Under the pieces are notes generated by a model. It was not told the DNA's origin, did not search any database, and worked only from the letters and a program-made list of their open reading frames with translations. The position numbers were made by a program, and so were the translations under genes. DNA of 64,000 nt from Actinostola sp. cb2023 (lineage: Eukaryota > Cnidaria > Anthozoa > Actiniaria > Actinostolidae), in assembly GCA_033675265.1 (NCBI GenBank), contig JAUJYZ010001379.1:308501-372500 (forward strand), given 5' to 3'. Of the stretch, positions 1 through 11,170 are shown piece after piece. The stretch's first letter is position 1. Each line of letters starts with the position of its first letter.

Positions 1-1410
1 TACTTGGCCACGACTCTTTTCTTTCCTATAACGGGCTCAGGAGGTGGGACTGGGTGAACAAGCTGTTCATCTTTTAGTAAACAAGACCATCTTGTATAGT
101 ATCCAATCAGATCAGACAACGAAACAAATTGACGACCACCGATGTAGTAGTCGCCGCATACTGTCGTAATCCTGAAGTGACTAATACCATTTTTACTGAG
201 GTACGATAAAGAGAAAGTATCAGTTTTGCGATCACTTTGTCGCACAAGATAAGCTCCTTGACGGCCATCAGCATTTAGTCTTTCTTCGCATTTTGCTCGG
301 TCAAGTTTACCATGGTACCACCTAAGGAACAACAAGGTATTACTAAAAATTAGTATTTGTCAAAATACGTCACAAATTCGTATGGCTTATAGCGTTGCTG
401 TAACCTCTGCTATGTATATGTGAACATGTAAAATACAAACTGTAAGTATACAAACTATGAACCAGTTTTTAATATTAAAATCAATTTGCACAAATGAAAA
501 ATACATTACTTTTAAACAAAGCAATAATTGATGATGAAGATGCATGTTGCAGACAACAAAATGAAACTCTGTTTTGGCTCTGAAACCCACAACTGCTACA
601 TGTTTCCTGAACACACAGGAATTATTGAATATAAAAATTCATACATATTCAATTGTCAAACATGACAACAATGGCAAAATATATTACGTACCATTTTATT
701 ATTTCAAATAGCGATTAAGTTATTAGCTCTGATTATAGTGTACAACTCTGTCAAATGCATTAGCCTTATTCTGAAACCAAATTTCGGAATTAAAGGTTTT
801 TGCATATTTTATAGATTGCTCTGTTTTGATATTTTAATTCTAATCGATGAATAAATTAAATTTAAGCTTACATTAAACTAATTACCTTTTAATTGACTAA
901 CATGACACAGATTCAGATAGAATATATATTTTAATTTAACACAACACGGGTTATAATACAAAAAAATCTTGTATAAATCACACTGCACATAATTTATGGG
1001 TACAAAAATTAATCATATTTTTGACGTTTCGCCAAAACGAACACACAAACACGAATATATCAGCGATTTTCACATCAGAATGATTAACAGACCCGATAAT
1101 TTTATATCTACACTACCACAAAGACAATCATAGATATCGTACAGGCCAAGAATCAAATCACAGCAGAACAATATTCAACATAGATTTCCACAGCAATAAT
1201 TGAATAAAGCTCTTGTCAAAATAGAACTCAAGCGACATGTAGCAACACTACTCACTGGTCATCTGGCGGCGCGCTGGATGCAAGTTCAATACTCTGTTCG
1301 TCATCTTCTAAATCTAAACCAATTTCATCCTCAAAATGTCCAACGGCTTCATTTTCGTTCCCTAAAACACCATCGGAACCAAGACTCCCATTCCTGTCTC
1401 GAGCCGCCAT
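1..1410 (-). CDS. RASA1: RASA1 (p120 RasGAP) homologue, first two coding exons, partial
   Basis: RASA1 is a cytosolic Ras GTPase-activating protein that docks on phosphotyrosine proteins through SH2-SH3-SH2 modules. Two exons are visible. Exon 1 is 1410-1256 (start MAARDRNGS, acidic stretch, ending PPDD plus a split Q codon) with donor GTGAGT. Exon 2 is 321-1 after a TTAG acceptor. The split CA|G codon joins them as PPDDQWYHGKLDR, the known start of the RASA1 N-terminal SH2 domain. The SH2 has YLVRQSD (FLVR-type phosphotyrosine pocket), CGDYYIGG and LSDLIGYY, all diagnostic of RASA1 rather than other SH2 proteins. The last residues, VGKKRVVAKY-like, begin the SH3. The rest lies beyond the left edge. 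The chosen ATG at 1410 has an AAGATGG context; in-frame ATGs at 1440 and 1557 are alternatives. The N-terminus is far shorter than the human one. The intron 1255-322 is AT-rich with nothing recognised. Confidence 0.93.
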
Positions 1411-2106
1411 CTTGCTTCTCTTTTGATCGCGGGCTCTCATAATTTCGCAATCATTACCGGGAGGTTTGGGATGGGGAAACCATATTAGGGAAATCGTCAA
1501 GGGCGTGGTTGCCGACGATGAAAAGGAGGCGAGGTCCACCTTTCGTTGTTTGATCAAAGGGGAGGGGAGTTTTGTGATGTCATGAGTCCTTGGCCTTCAA
1601 CTGAAAGGGGTGTCAGATGGGAAAATTGAAACTTTCTTTGGACTGCATGATGGGTGTGCCAGACAAAATAAATTACAAGATCTGCATGGTACAATAACAA
1701 AAAACTTTATTTAAATTGGTAGTTACAGCCCAGGGAGGTGGGGAGGGGTGTGGGGTAGGGGGGGGGGGGGGGGGGGGTTTGGGGAATGGTACTCCCATAT
1801 ATGGACTATACGGGTATGTGCTGATCAACAGGATATGGTTTTTGCCTCTGGCTCTGGAACAGAGTATACAAATCACTATTTATGTCTGGAACAGTGGTAT
1901 ATTTTACACTTAGTTTCAATCTGGCCCGGGCGATCTGGAACAGGTCCAATTTTTTTCACAGTGTCCTATTCCCTTCATCCCATTAGACCTGAAGGAATGG
2001 AGGTGGGATTTGAGAATGAATGGACAAGCGCATGGAAATAATGGCTGCATGAATTTCTTAGTGAATGGTTGGATGAATGACTGAAGAACCTGATGAAGGA
2101 AGGGAT
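1411..2106. other. Intergenic stretch upstream of RASA1, no gene seen
   Basis: This holds the likely 5' UTR and promoter side of RASA1. A G-homopolymer lies around 1759-1779. No conserved coding sequence was recognised, and the short open frames are low-complexity or unremarkable. Confidence 0.5.
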
Positions 2107-2440
2107 GAATGGATGGATGGATGGATGGATGGATGGATGGATGGATGGATGGATGGATGGATGGATGGATGGATGGATGGATGGATGGATGGATGGATGG
2201 ATGGATGGATATGATGGATGGATGGATGGATGGATGGATGGATGGATGGATGGATGGATGGATGGATGGATGGATGGATGGATGGATGGATGGATGGATG
2301 GATGGATGGATGGATGGATGGATGGATGGATGGATGGATGGATGGATGGATGGATGGATGGATGGATGGATGGATGGATGGATGGATGGATGGATGGATG
2401 GATGGATGGATGGATGGATGGATGGATGGATGGATGGATG
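2107..2440. repeat. (GGAT)n microsatellite
   Basis: About 83 tandem GGAT units with one interruption (GATATGATGG) near 2207. It produces spurious open frames of repeated WMDG on the plus strand and IHPS on the minus strand. Confidence 0.98.
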
Positions 2441-2542
2441 TTCATGCACAAACTGTACATCTAAATCTTTAATCTGCTATGGTTTGTGCCCATCACTACA
2501 GATACATGTAAAACAAATTTAAATATATAGATTTGTAAGTAC

Positions 2543-2642
2543 TGTTTACAGAATGAGTGGCCGTTCTGTATCGGTAGATACAGATACGAGCCGAAGGCGA
2601 GTATCTGTAGATCCGATACAGAACGGACACGAATTCTGTAAA
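2543..2642. repeat. Foldback element (GTTCTGTATCGG arms)
   Basis: Inverted arms run from TGTTTACAGAA at the left to TTCTGTAAAC at the right, with the internal palindrome GTTCTGTATCGG / CCGATACAGAAC around a short GAGCCGAAGGC loop. It is probably a MITE or the hairpin end of a larger element. The motif CTGTATC recurs in the tandem units at 2949-3058. Confidence 0.6.
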
Positions 2643-3478
2643 CGGCTTCTAAAACTCCATCCCAACCTACATTTATCTAAAATAGTATTACATAATTATA
2701 CAGCAAATAACGCAAGAAAATCACAACACTTTCTTGTGAAGGTACTTGTGACATCACTGATCATGTGCAGGATACACCTCAACTCATCCCACATTGGAAA
2801 GAGGTTTTGTAATTCGTAAGTAGGAAGCCGTAAGGATATTCTTAACTTGCTGTCAGTGCTATGCAAGGGTCAATGATACGAGTAAATGAGACCTTTGCAG
2901 GCAATGTCTTTATCACTGATAAAGAACCGATTAATAAAACATCAGAGAATGTTTTATTCATCAGTTCTGTATCCATGTAACAGACACTGATGTTTTATTC
3001 ATCAGTTCTGTATCCGTGTAACAGATACTGATGTTTTATTCATCAGTGTCTGTATCGGACTATACAGATCCATGCACCTGACCAAATGGACAGCTCCCAT
3101 TGGCCTAATGGCTCATGAATTATTAATGAGTTTTAGAAAATACATATACGGTATGTATCAATGGAATGTACAATGTATGAATGAATGAATGGATGGATGG
3201 AGGAAGTGAAAAAAAGAACAGATAAAGTAATGAACTTCAGCTCAAGACGTGTTTATCCTTGCATGATCAAGTTAGACTGATCTACAAGCTGTCAGGGTAA
3301 CCAGGGTAACCAGGGTACAGCTGGGTGTTCGTTTCCCCTAGTGACAGACAGACACACAATTTTTATACTAATGGTTTTAAAATTTATAGTACATTTATCA
3401 CACAAACATTATTACCTATGATACGATAATGATAAATATACAAGTACATTGTCAAACACTAAAAATATGTCCAAAGAT
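2643..3478. other. Intergenic region between RASA1 and MRPL20
   Basis: It contains a short tandem repeat at about 2949-3058: a unit of about 41 bp containing GATGTTTTATTCATCAG, roughly 2.6 copies. A short ATGAATGG-rich patch lies near 3177. No coding exon was recognised. Confidence 0.5.
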
Positions 3479-5710
3479 TTAGTAAATGGCTGCTAATAAT
3501 CCATCTTCAAGACGTCGTTTGGCAATGTCTGTGAGACTCTAGAGAAGTAAAAAATATATAATTTATGAAACAAATTGTTGGTATCCCTTCAGTATAACGG
3601 GCAACAGATACTAACCTTGAATGACTTGGGTTCATGGATTGCTAGTTCTGATAACATTTTTCTATTCAGTTGTATGTTACACTAAAGAGGTAATCATAAT
3701 AGTGTAAATACACATCGCATGTACTAATGAAAAGATGGTATTACATGTACAAACTCACCCTTGCTATTTCATGCATAAATGTAGAGTAGTTGATATCATG
3801 CTCCCTACTTGCAATATTTATACGCGTTTGCCATAACTATAAAATAAACACATGTATACGATTTCAATTTTTTTACACTTAACAGTACACGATGCATGCT
3901 CGAGAATCCAGCGGTGCTCTTCGGTGCTGGCAGAAGAGCACCCACTGGATTCTCGAGCATGTACAAAATGTCGTTTAAGAAAATTATATTATATATGTAC
4001 CATCTCTAAGTAATGCCAGTGACAAACCAAACAGTTATAAATACAGATATTGTTTGTGAATATCCTTTACACAATGTACTTACAGATCTCATTTCTCGTT
4101 TTTTAAGACGTCTGCTTGCATACTGGTATTGAAGAGCCTTGTGTACTCTCCTTACAGCTAAACTATAACAGTTTTTGGAGCGTCCTCTGAATCCCTTATT
4201 TTCAAAGCAATGTCCATTAGTGAAATAAGCATACATTTGTACAATGCAAACACAAGCAACATACACAGAGGCATGTTGCTTGTGTTTATGCTTGTCGCTA
4301 GTGTAAACAGCTAATAGTGTACATGTAACTTTATCTTTTGAGCCTGTGTATGTTGCTTGTGTTTATGCTTATGTCGCTAGTGTAAACAGTTAACAGTGTT
4401 TGTCTTTTGAGTCTGTTTATGTTGCTTGTGTTTATGCTTATACAGTCATTCTCGAAAAGGTTGAGGAAAAGACTACAATAAAGTCACATGATTCATTATG
4501 TTTTCAAATTCTGTGAACGGAACTGCGAGTTGATACCAGCGCCATTGCATTCATTTCTCACAATGCCGTGTACTTTTGCATCTCAAATTGAAATTCACGT
4601 GAGGAAATTGAATACATAGTGAATCACGTGACTTTATTGTAGTATTGTAGTCTTTTCATCTGGACAACCTTTTTGAGAATGACTGTATACATGTATGTCG
4701 CTAGTGTAAAGCAGGCTTTACTCAATGACTGATTGATAGTTAATATTATTTCTAAGCAGCCGTGCTCTCTATTATACTGCAATTATTCATTCTTTTTAGG
4801 GTGCGTTCGATTGACCTTATTCCGGAATAGGAATAATTCCAGATTCTGGGGCAGACGGATGACGTCATTATTCCAGAATATTCCAAGCATTCTGCTATGA
4901 TGTGCAGAATGTTTGGAATATATTCCTCTTATTCCGGAATCGAAACAGACTCAATTGAACGGACATTCCGTATTATTCCAAGTATTCCTATTCTGGAATA
5001 AGGTCAATCGAATGCACCCTTATAAATATAAGCTTAAATAACAGTTCTCATTGTAAAAAATTTCAGAGAGTACAAATAAACAGTTGTTGTTGTTGTTGAC
5101 TGACTTACAACATGTATACATGTACTATTGCACTGGTTGTTTGGCTGACTGAATGAATGGGTGAATGGATGATTGATTGATTGACTGATTGTTTGACTGA
5201 GTACGTAACCTGACTGACCATCCTCGGGAACCCAGGGGTATATTCTGTCGCTCGTTACTCGCTCCCAGAGAAATACCCCTGGGAACGAAGTCTGTTGGAA
5301 CTTGTTCCGGAAGTCAAAATTACTCTCGTTTCTGATTGGTCGACCTTATATGGTCGACCAATCAGTATCAAGTATTTCTGGTTTGAATAGGACAGCCGCC
5401 ATTTTGAATTTTGACTTCCGGAACAAGCTCCAACAGACTTCGTTCCCAGGGGTATTTCTCTGGGAACGAGTAACGAGCGACAGAATATACTCCTGGGTTC
5501 CCGAGGATGCCTGACTGACATGACTCATGGGTTTTATAAAGTTTACTAGCACCAAGGTCGTACTTCAACGTTTGGCACACTTTTTCAGTCCAACATTGTT
5601 CTAAATCGTTTCTTCACTATAAATACTCTAACTCGTTATGCTTTTACCTTTGCAAGTGCGAATATTTTCGCTCTTTTTACAGCACGATCTGCAGGCCCAC
5701 CGCGAACCAT
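3479..5710 (-). CDS. MRPL20: Mitochondrial ribosomal protein bL20m, complete, five exons
   Basis: This is a structural protein of the mitochondrial large ribosomal subunit, bound to 23S-type rRNA. Five exons read on the minus strand: 5710-5648, 4194-4084, 3836-3759, 3681-3616 and 3538-3479 (TAA). All junctions are phase 0 with GT..AG ends, giving about 125 residues with no frame break. Exon 2 carries the bL20 signature GFRGRSKNCYSLAVRRV followed by a basic helix ending RLKKREMR. Exon 3 begins LWQTRINIASREH, and exon 4 has LNRKMLSELAIHEPKSFK. These match the bL20/MRPL20 family in order and spacing. The human protein is about 149 residues, so this one is slightly short at the C-terminus. The start codon lies only 204 bp downstream of the DIPK1-like stop, in the same orientation. 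Intron 1 (5647-4195) is packed with MITEs. Confidence 0.94.
3895..3961. repeat. Near-perfect 28-bp-arm hairpin in MRPL20 intron 2
   Basis: The arms are CATGCTCGAGAATCCAG...GTGCTCTT and its reverse complement, separated by a loop of about 12 bases (CGGTGCTGGCAG), with only one or two mismatches. It could be a tiny foldback transposon or a structured intronic RNA; the sequence does not decide. Confidence 0.7.
4265..4440. repeat. Imperfect triplicated repeat
   Basis: Three diverged copies of a unit containing TGTTGCTTGTGTTTATGCTT and GTCGCTAGTGTAAACAG lie in MRPL20 intron 1. A further GTCGCTAGTGTAAA piece follows the mariner-type MITE at about 4697, so that MITE probably inserted into the array. 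Confidence 0.7.
4443..4685. mobile_element. Tc1/mariner-type MITE, TA target duplication
   Basis: About 243 bp. Terminal inverted repeats begin CAGTCATTCTCGAAAAGG and end with the near-complement GAGAATGACTG. TA dinucleotides flank it at 4441-4442 and 4686-4687. The inner arms (GACTACAATAAAGTCAC) are also inverted. It is non-coding and intronic. Confidence 0.8.
4799..5019. mobile_element. PIF/Harbinger-type MITE, TTA target duplication
   Basis: 221 bp with inverted termini GGGTGCGTTCGATTGACC / GGTCAATCGAATGCACCC and repeated ATTCCGGAATA palindromes inside. TTA flanks both ends (4796-4798, 5020-5022), which is the usual PIF/Harbinger target duplication. It is non-coding and sits in MRPL20 intron 1. 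Confidence 0.75.
5219..5509. mobile_element. Foldback MITE with long arms and 10-bp target duplication (MULE-like)
   Basis: About 291 bp. The arms are 110-125 bp, starting CATCCTCGGGAACCCAGG and ending GGGTTCCCGAGGATG, around a short centre. The same ten bases, CCTGACTGAC, flank both ends (5209-5218, 5510-5519). Long arms plus a 9-10-bp duplication fit Mutator-like foldback elements, but the class is inferred. It lies in MRPL20 intron 1, some 140 bp from exon 1. Confidence 0.75.
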
Positions 5711-5914
5711 GTTGTTCAGTAGTACACAGGCTTTGCACGTGGTATATTACACAGGTAACCCAACGATACCACAGGAATCCCGTTATAATACTATAATATG
5801 CGCAAATGTATTTCAAACAATGCTTTTAGTTTTAATTTTTCAACCATATAATTCATTACGCATTTAAATAAATAAATAAATAAAAACAAGTAAAATGGGT
5901 AGTTTTTATTTTTT

Positions 5915-7590
5915 TCATAATTTGCAATGAAATTTTCCCATTGATATATTCACTATTCTTTCCTTCACTTCTTCAATTTGTTTGTGTAAGTCTGTTATAT
6001 TATTAGCTAAAGGGATATTTAAACAATATGAAGCAACATCTCCAATTGCAACTTCAAGACATTTGAAATATTTTTCATTTTGGCCTTCAAAGTCTTTGTG
6101 GATATATCGGAAAATTAATGGGAATGAAGAGGGACACAAATTATGCAACATTTGCTTTTTCAGTTCCGCTGTACAAAACCCTTTGTCAGTGTTACAACTG
6201 CTACTACATTCAAGGAAGTCGCCCACTCTACAGTCTTCATCTGAATGGCATTTCTTGGATGAGAGAAGTTTTCGCAGGTAGTGTTGAGGATAGACTTGGT
6301 CGAGGTCAATAAGTTTAAATTCATTGTCATGTGACAATCCAAAGTTTCCCAAGTGCGTATCGCAAGCCTGTATCATACCATATGTATTATCAGATAAGCT
6401 AAAAATACCATTCAAAAGAGACATTGTGAAATTAAATCTCTCCTGCAAGATTGGCGCTCTGTGTCGGAACAAATGTTTGTAAACAAAATGCCTAAAATAG
6501 TGAATCATTGGTCCAAATATACTTTCAATCATGTGAAAATTACTCAACAATTCTGCCACATTTTGGATAGAGTCTTTGATCATAAGTTCCACAGGTTCAA
6601 AAATGTTTGGAAGAAAAATCAGGTCATAAAATTGCCATTCAAATCCGTAAGTGGTGTCAGCAATCATTGGCACCTTTTCCACAGCATATACAGGACCACA
6701 GTAGCCATACAGATTAAGGGAAACTTTGCTTCCATTTAAGACCAGTAACATCGCTGGCTCTGGAGTCCTTAGTAGTTTAACAATTGTCTTTGTTTCTATC
6801 ATTGACAGCTGTCCATCTCTGTCGACATCAGCAATGTCTACTAGCTTTTCAGTTAGCTTAGAGCAATTCTCGCACTCATCAAACAGCATATGAACAGTAG
6901 CACGTATTTCATTTTTGAAGTCCTCTTCAGATTTCAAGTGCTCAAAAGAATATGAAACTTCTGATGTGGAATATACTTGTTTGATCACTATTTCTTTGTC
7001 CTTCCATGTTGCTTTGTAGACTGCCTTTTCTGGTGAGGTCGACATGCAATTCTTGGTCGTGATTGACTTGGTTGCACAGAGACCTTGACATAATGACCCA
7101 GCTACAGCTTTCTGTTCATATAACTCACACTGGAAAAAAAGAATTATTTTTATTATATACCGGTACATACACTGTATATACAGCTTATTAGATGTTTTCT
7201 CGGGTATTACGGGCTGATATTTTACGAGTTACGAGTTGCGAGCAACGAGGGATTTATTATATAACTGTGACGTAATTTTATCAGAATATTGTTTTTTGAG
7301 TTTTTTGAGTTGTGAACAGGGCATTACGGATTTCTACAGGGCATTAACGCCTCATATCGGCCCTCAAAAATGACCAAATTTGGTAAAATTCCGTCACAGA
7401 TATATAATAAGTAAATTTATAACGTACACATTGTATGTACTAGACCAGCCAATGGAGTTATAGTGATGGACTGACTTACCACATCAGCAATGATATCCTT
7501 GCCACACATGACATAATAGTCCATGAAATAGAAGAACAGCAATGACAGAAGAAGTGGACACAAAACTGCCACAATACAAAACCTATTCAT
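5915..7590 (-). CDS. DIPK1: FAM69/DIPK1-family divergent protein kinase, complete, two exons
   Basis: FAM69 (DIPK1) proteins are type II membrane, cysteine-rich pseudokinase-like proteins of the ER/secretory pathway; the substrate is unknown. Exon 1 is 7590-7480: 37 residues, MNRFCIV then a hydrophobic anchor at about residues 6-26. Exon 2 is 7129-5915, stop TGA. The junction is phase 0 with donor GTAAGT and acceptor TTCCAG, giving about 441 residues, normal for the family. It shows a cysteine-rich segment after the anchor (CELYEQ, SLCQGLC), an IVIK lysine near residue 87, an EF-hand-like loop DVDRDGQLSMIE near 138, the catalytic-loop analogue CDTHLGNFGL near 293, the DFG-position analogue LIDLDQVYP near 312, and a cysteine-rich C-lobe insert (CHSDEDC...CSSSC). 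The EF-hand inside the kinase fold is diagnostic of FAM69. A possible AATAAA lies 5 bases past the stop. Which of the A, B or C paralogues it matches is not resolved. Confidence 0.93.
7172..7265. repeat. Partial copy of ATGTTTTCTCGGGTATTACG repeat in DIPK1 intron
   Basis: It shares left flank, arm and right flank with the fuller copy at 8080-8250, but lacks the opposing arm. This is a dispersed repeat fragment. Confidence 0.7.
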
Positions 7591-7667
7591 ACTAGGAATA
7601 TATAAACAATGTGAGAATAATTCATGTATTTGTCCAGTTTAGTTCAGTTTCACTTGTCTATCATTTT

Positions 7668-7770
7668 CTCTCCTTCTTTCCTTCCTTCCTTCTTTCCTTC
7701 CTTCCTTCCTGCCTACCTCAGCCGGCCTCCCTCCCTCCCTTCCTTCCTTCATTCCTTAATTCTTCCTCTC
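7668..7770. repeat. Impure (CCTT)n microsatellite
   Basis: CCTT units with CCCT and other interruptions, just upstream of the DIPK1-like start. The LPSF-type open frames here are artefacts. Confidence 0.9.
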
Positions 7771-7861
7771 TTTCTTTCCATTCCTTTTCTTTTTTTAATT
7801 CTTTACTCTTTTCACCCCCCATCTGACATTTTAAAATACCTGGGTTTCTGTTCTTTCCCTG

Positions 7862-8034
7862 TGTTCTAATTGTTCCCTTCTCTTAACTCCTGAGCTCTGC
7901 GGCCCTGTGAATGACAGTTCAAAGTAAGTACTATAGTCTCTATCAAACATACATATCATTATATACCTTCATTCATTAAAACGATAATACACTTGCTTTG
8001 AAAACTAAACAAATGAACTGATAAATGAACAGCT
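7862..8034. repeat. Left copy of ~172-bp direct repeat flanking a LINE
   Basis: Starts GTTCTAATTGTTCCC and ends AATGAACAGCT. It is repeated at 9011-9182 with only a few substitutions and indels. The two copies bracket a LINE remnant that begins with a T-run, so the pair looks like an unusually long target-site duplication. Confidence 0.75.
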
Positions 8035-9010
8035 TTTTTTTTTTTTTTAATTGATGCTTTATTTGTACACAATTTACATGTATATACAGCTTATTAGATG
8101 TTTTCTCGGGTATTACGGGCTGATATTTTACAAGTTGCGAATGTATTTTTCCGAGCCCGCAAGGCGAGGAAAAATGCGAGCAACGAGTAAAATGTCAGCC
8201 CGTAATACCCGAGAAAACATCTAATGAGGGATTTATTATATAACTGTGATGTATATTTTTATATTGAAAAAATCTACAGTAGGATTGATTGTAGTTTTAT
8301 AAATTCTACCATAAATTACTTCCCACTCTAGAGGAGTATCTTGCATGACCAATGCGTTTACATATATGACTGGGATGTTGGTACTTTGAACTTTTTACTA
8401 ACTAACCATTGATAAATCAATTTAGTATTACTCTTTGTTAGATCAATTCTTTTGTTACCTAGATATAAATATCTACGCGCTAGCCCTTCGTTTTTGAATG
8501 TGTTATCATTATTTTTCAAAGCAGTTTTCCATTCAGATGGTATATGGCATGAACAATACCTGCCCATCTCATAAAATCGTTGTCCTGCAATCCCATGCTC
8601 CTTACATGTTCCCACTTAAATTCATACTGTTCATTACAAAGGTCAACAACTCTATTAATATTAAGTTCTAAAAATGTTTTAAAAAAATACCGCTTTGCTT
8701 TGTATTTTAATGTGTTTATTATTCCATAGATGTTGTTCTAAAATTAGATCTGGATTATTGTCTACAATAATACTAGAAATCTCTGCCCAGCTTAATAGGG
8801 CAATTTTGTAAATAATAGGAATCGAATCTGGAATCCTTTATCGAAGTTATTTCGTATTGACTCAACACCGCCTATAGAATCCAGATATAACAATGGAATA
8901 GTAATTCCAAGTTCTTTCTTCCGATATCATTAAATTTATAGCCAATTTAATACGATTCGCTTTAATGCATGAACAAAAATCTGGTAACTTTAAACCAGTA
9001 CTATACAGTA
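8035..9010 (-). mobile_element. 5'-truncated LINE remnant, minus strand
   Basis: On the minus strand the piece ends in an A-run (plus-strand T-run 8035-8049). It encodes broken fragments resembling the C-terminal region of LINE reverse transcriptases, for example IPSEWKTALKNNDN and KLIYQWLVSKKFKVPTS at 8615-8358, and IGRKNLELLFHCY further upstream with stops. The family (CR1 or Nimb-like) is a guess. The 8094-8224 foldback lies in its 3' part. Confidence 0.65.
8094..8224. repeat. Foldback repeat TTAGATGTTTTCTCGGG...
   Basis: 131 bp with near-perfect arms TTAGATGTTTTCTCGGG / CCCGAGAAAACATCTAA and inner arms TATTACGGGCTGA / TCAGCCCGTAATA. The centre is GC-richer, with GCCCGCAAGGCGAGG. A half copy sits in the DIPK1 intron. 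Confidence 0.8.
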
Positions 9011-9182
9011 GTTCTAATTGTTCCCTTCTCTTAATCCTGAGCTCTGCGGCCCTGTGAATGACAGTTCAAAGAAAGTACTATAGTGTCTATCAAACATACA
9101 TATAATTATATACCTTCATTCATTAAAACGATAATACACTTGCTTTGAAAACTAAACAAATGAACTGACAAATGAACAGCTG
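9011..9182. repeat. Right copy of ~172-bp direct repeat flanking a LINE
   Basis: Partner of 7862-8034. Confidence 0.75.
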
Positions 9183-10200
9183 TTAAATTTTAATATTTAA
9201 TTTATAATCCAAAAACAGGAATTGTAATGAACTTTTTAAAAGTTCCTTCTTTCCATCCTTTCTTTCTTTCTCTCATTCATTTATTCATTCATTGAATTGT
9301 TTTCTCTTTCTCTGCATGGTGAGCTATATATTCTTGCTAAATCTATATACAGTTGCTTTGAAAAGTAAACAAAAGAACAGCTGCTGTTTCATATTCAATC
9401 AATTAGCTCTTAGATACAACGATGTCTTTCGTGTCTAAATAAAGTTACAGTATTACAAGTTATACGATAACGATCCCTCGATCGTGCGCCGGTCAAACAA
9501 GCAGAAATATTATATGTTTATAAAATTGTACTTAAGTCTTATATAAATATAACAGGAAAGTTGACTTGTAACGTTTTTTAAAGCTCGTATTTACTTACAA
9601 TGACATAGGTATAAGCTTATTACTCGGACACTTCCGGAGGAATCGTGCTCATCAATCTTGAATATAATTGTTTTAATGCTGCTAAACTGAATAGTGTTGT
9701 ATTTCAAAGAGATAGTTTCATAATGGAGTGCATGTACACCGTAACAACGTCAACAAGCTTGATTAAAATATATCCGAAGTCTCCCTCGTCACGCAACTGT
9801 CATTGTCATTGTCATAAATGTCCGAGTGTACGCTCATTGAGCGTCTTGTTGTAATAGTTATGCAAATATTGACAGATAACTGCAAACTGAAACCTGCAAG
9901 ACTGAACTGACCTGATAGCTGGATAGTGCGCGGCACCGCTGCACAAGAAACTGACAAGACTCAGAGAGACTCAGTAGACACAGAATATATAACCTTTCAC
10001 TAAGTCAGTGAATTATGATGTAAACGAATAAAGAGCCTGCTCAATGGCAGGTACAACTTCACCACACCCCCTTACTGGCCTTAGTGGAGCTCCCCACGAA
10101 GATCTCCAGCTTTCTCCAGCTACGACCGAGCAGACCGAAAAAAACTGGATCCCAGTCATTCACACAGGAATCCCAAGAAGGAGTTCCACAGACTGGCTGG
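9183..10200. other. Intergenic, no gene seen
   Basis: A short CCTT/ATTC-rich patch lies at 9243-9297. A fragment at about 9818-9847 (CGAGTGTACGCTCATTGAGC) recurs in opposite orientation at about 63877-63905, so this includes a dispersed repeat. Nothing coding was recognised. Confidence 0.45.
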
Positions 10201-11170
10201 CCATGAATTAGGAAAGCAAGGAAAAAAGAAAGGAAGGAAAGAAAGAAATAAGGAAGGAAAGAAGGATGAAGGAAAGACGGAAAGAAATAAGGAAGGAAGG
10301 AAGGAAAGAAAAAATGAAGGAAAGAAATAAGGAAGGAAAGTATGATGGAGGAAAGAAGAAAGAAAGGAAAGAAATAAGAAAGGAAGGAAGGGAGGAAAGA
10401 AGAAAGAAAAAAAGGATAGAAGGAACGAATGAAAGAAGGAAGCAAGGAAGTAAAGAAGGAAAAAAGGAAAAAAGAAAAGAAGGAAAGAAGAAAGGAAGGA
10501 AATAAATAAGGAAAGAAGGAAAGAAGGAAGGAAAGAAGAAAGGAAGGAAATAAATAAGGAAAAAAGGAAGGAAGGAAGGAAGGAAGGAAAGAAGGAAGGA
10601 AGGAAGGAAAATGAAAAAATAAAGGAAGGAAAGAAATAAGGAAAAGAGGAAGGAATTAGGAAAAAATGAAGGAAGGAAACAAAAAAGGAAGGAAGGAAAG
10701 AAGGAAGAAAGGAAGGAAGGAAAGAAGGAAGGAAGGAACGAAGAAAGAAAAGAAGGAACGAAGGAAGGAAGGATGTAGGGAAGGAAGGAAAGAGGGAAGG
10801 AGGGAAGGAGGGAAGAACGGAAGGAGGGAAGGAGGGAAGGAAGGAGTGAAGAAAGTAAGGAAGGAAGGAAGGAAGGAAGGAGGGAAGGAGGGAAGGAAGG
10901 AAGGAAGGAAGGAGGGAAGGAGGGAAGGAAGGAAGGAAGGAAGGAGGGAAGGAAGGAAGGAAGGAAGGAAGGAAGGAAGGAAGGAAGGAAGGAAGGAAGG
11001 AAGGAAGGAAGGAAGAAAGGAAGGAAGGAAGGAAGGAAGGAAGGAAGGAAGGAAGGAAGGAAGGAAGGAAGGAAGGAAGGAAGGAAGGAAGAAGGAAGGA
11101 AGGAAGGAAGGAAGGAAGGAAGGAAGGCAGGCAGGAAGGAAGGAAGGAAGGAGGGAAAGAAGGGGAAGTA
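10201..11170. repeat. ~1-kb polypurine (GGAA/GAAGG)n satellite
   Basis: The plus strand is almost all A and G: GGAA units, impure on the left and becoming cleaner to the right, with GGGA variants. A pure purine strand of this length could adopt triplex (H-DNA) conformations. The long open frames on both strands (KEGR/LPSF) are artefacts. Confidence 0.97.

Noticed and set aside
1200..1442. Plus-strand 80-codon frame
   Set aside because: Antisense of the RASA1 first coding exon.
8358..8615. 85-codon minus-strand frame as a small host gene
   Set aside because: It matches LINE reverse-transcriptase style sequence and lies inside the T-run-bounded insertion.
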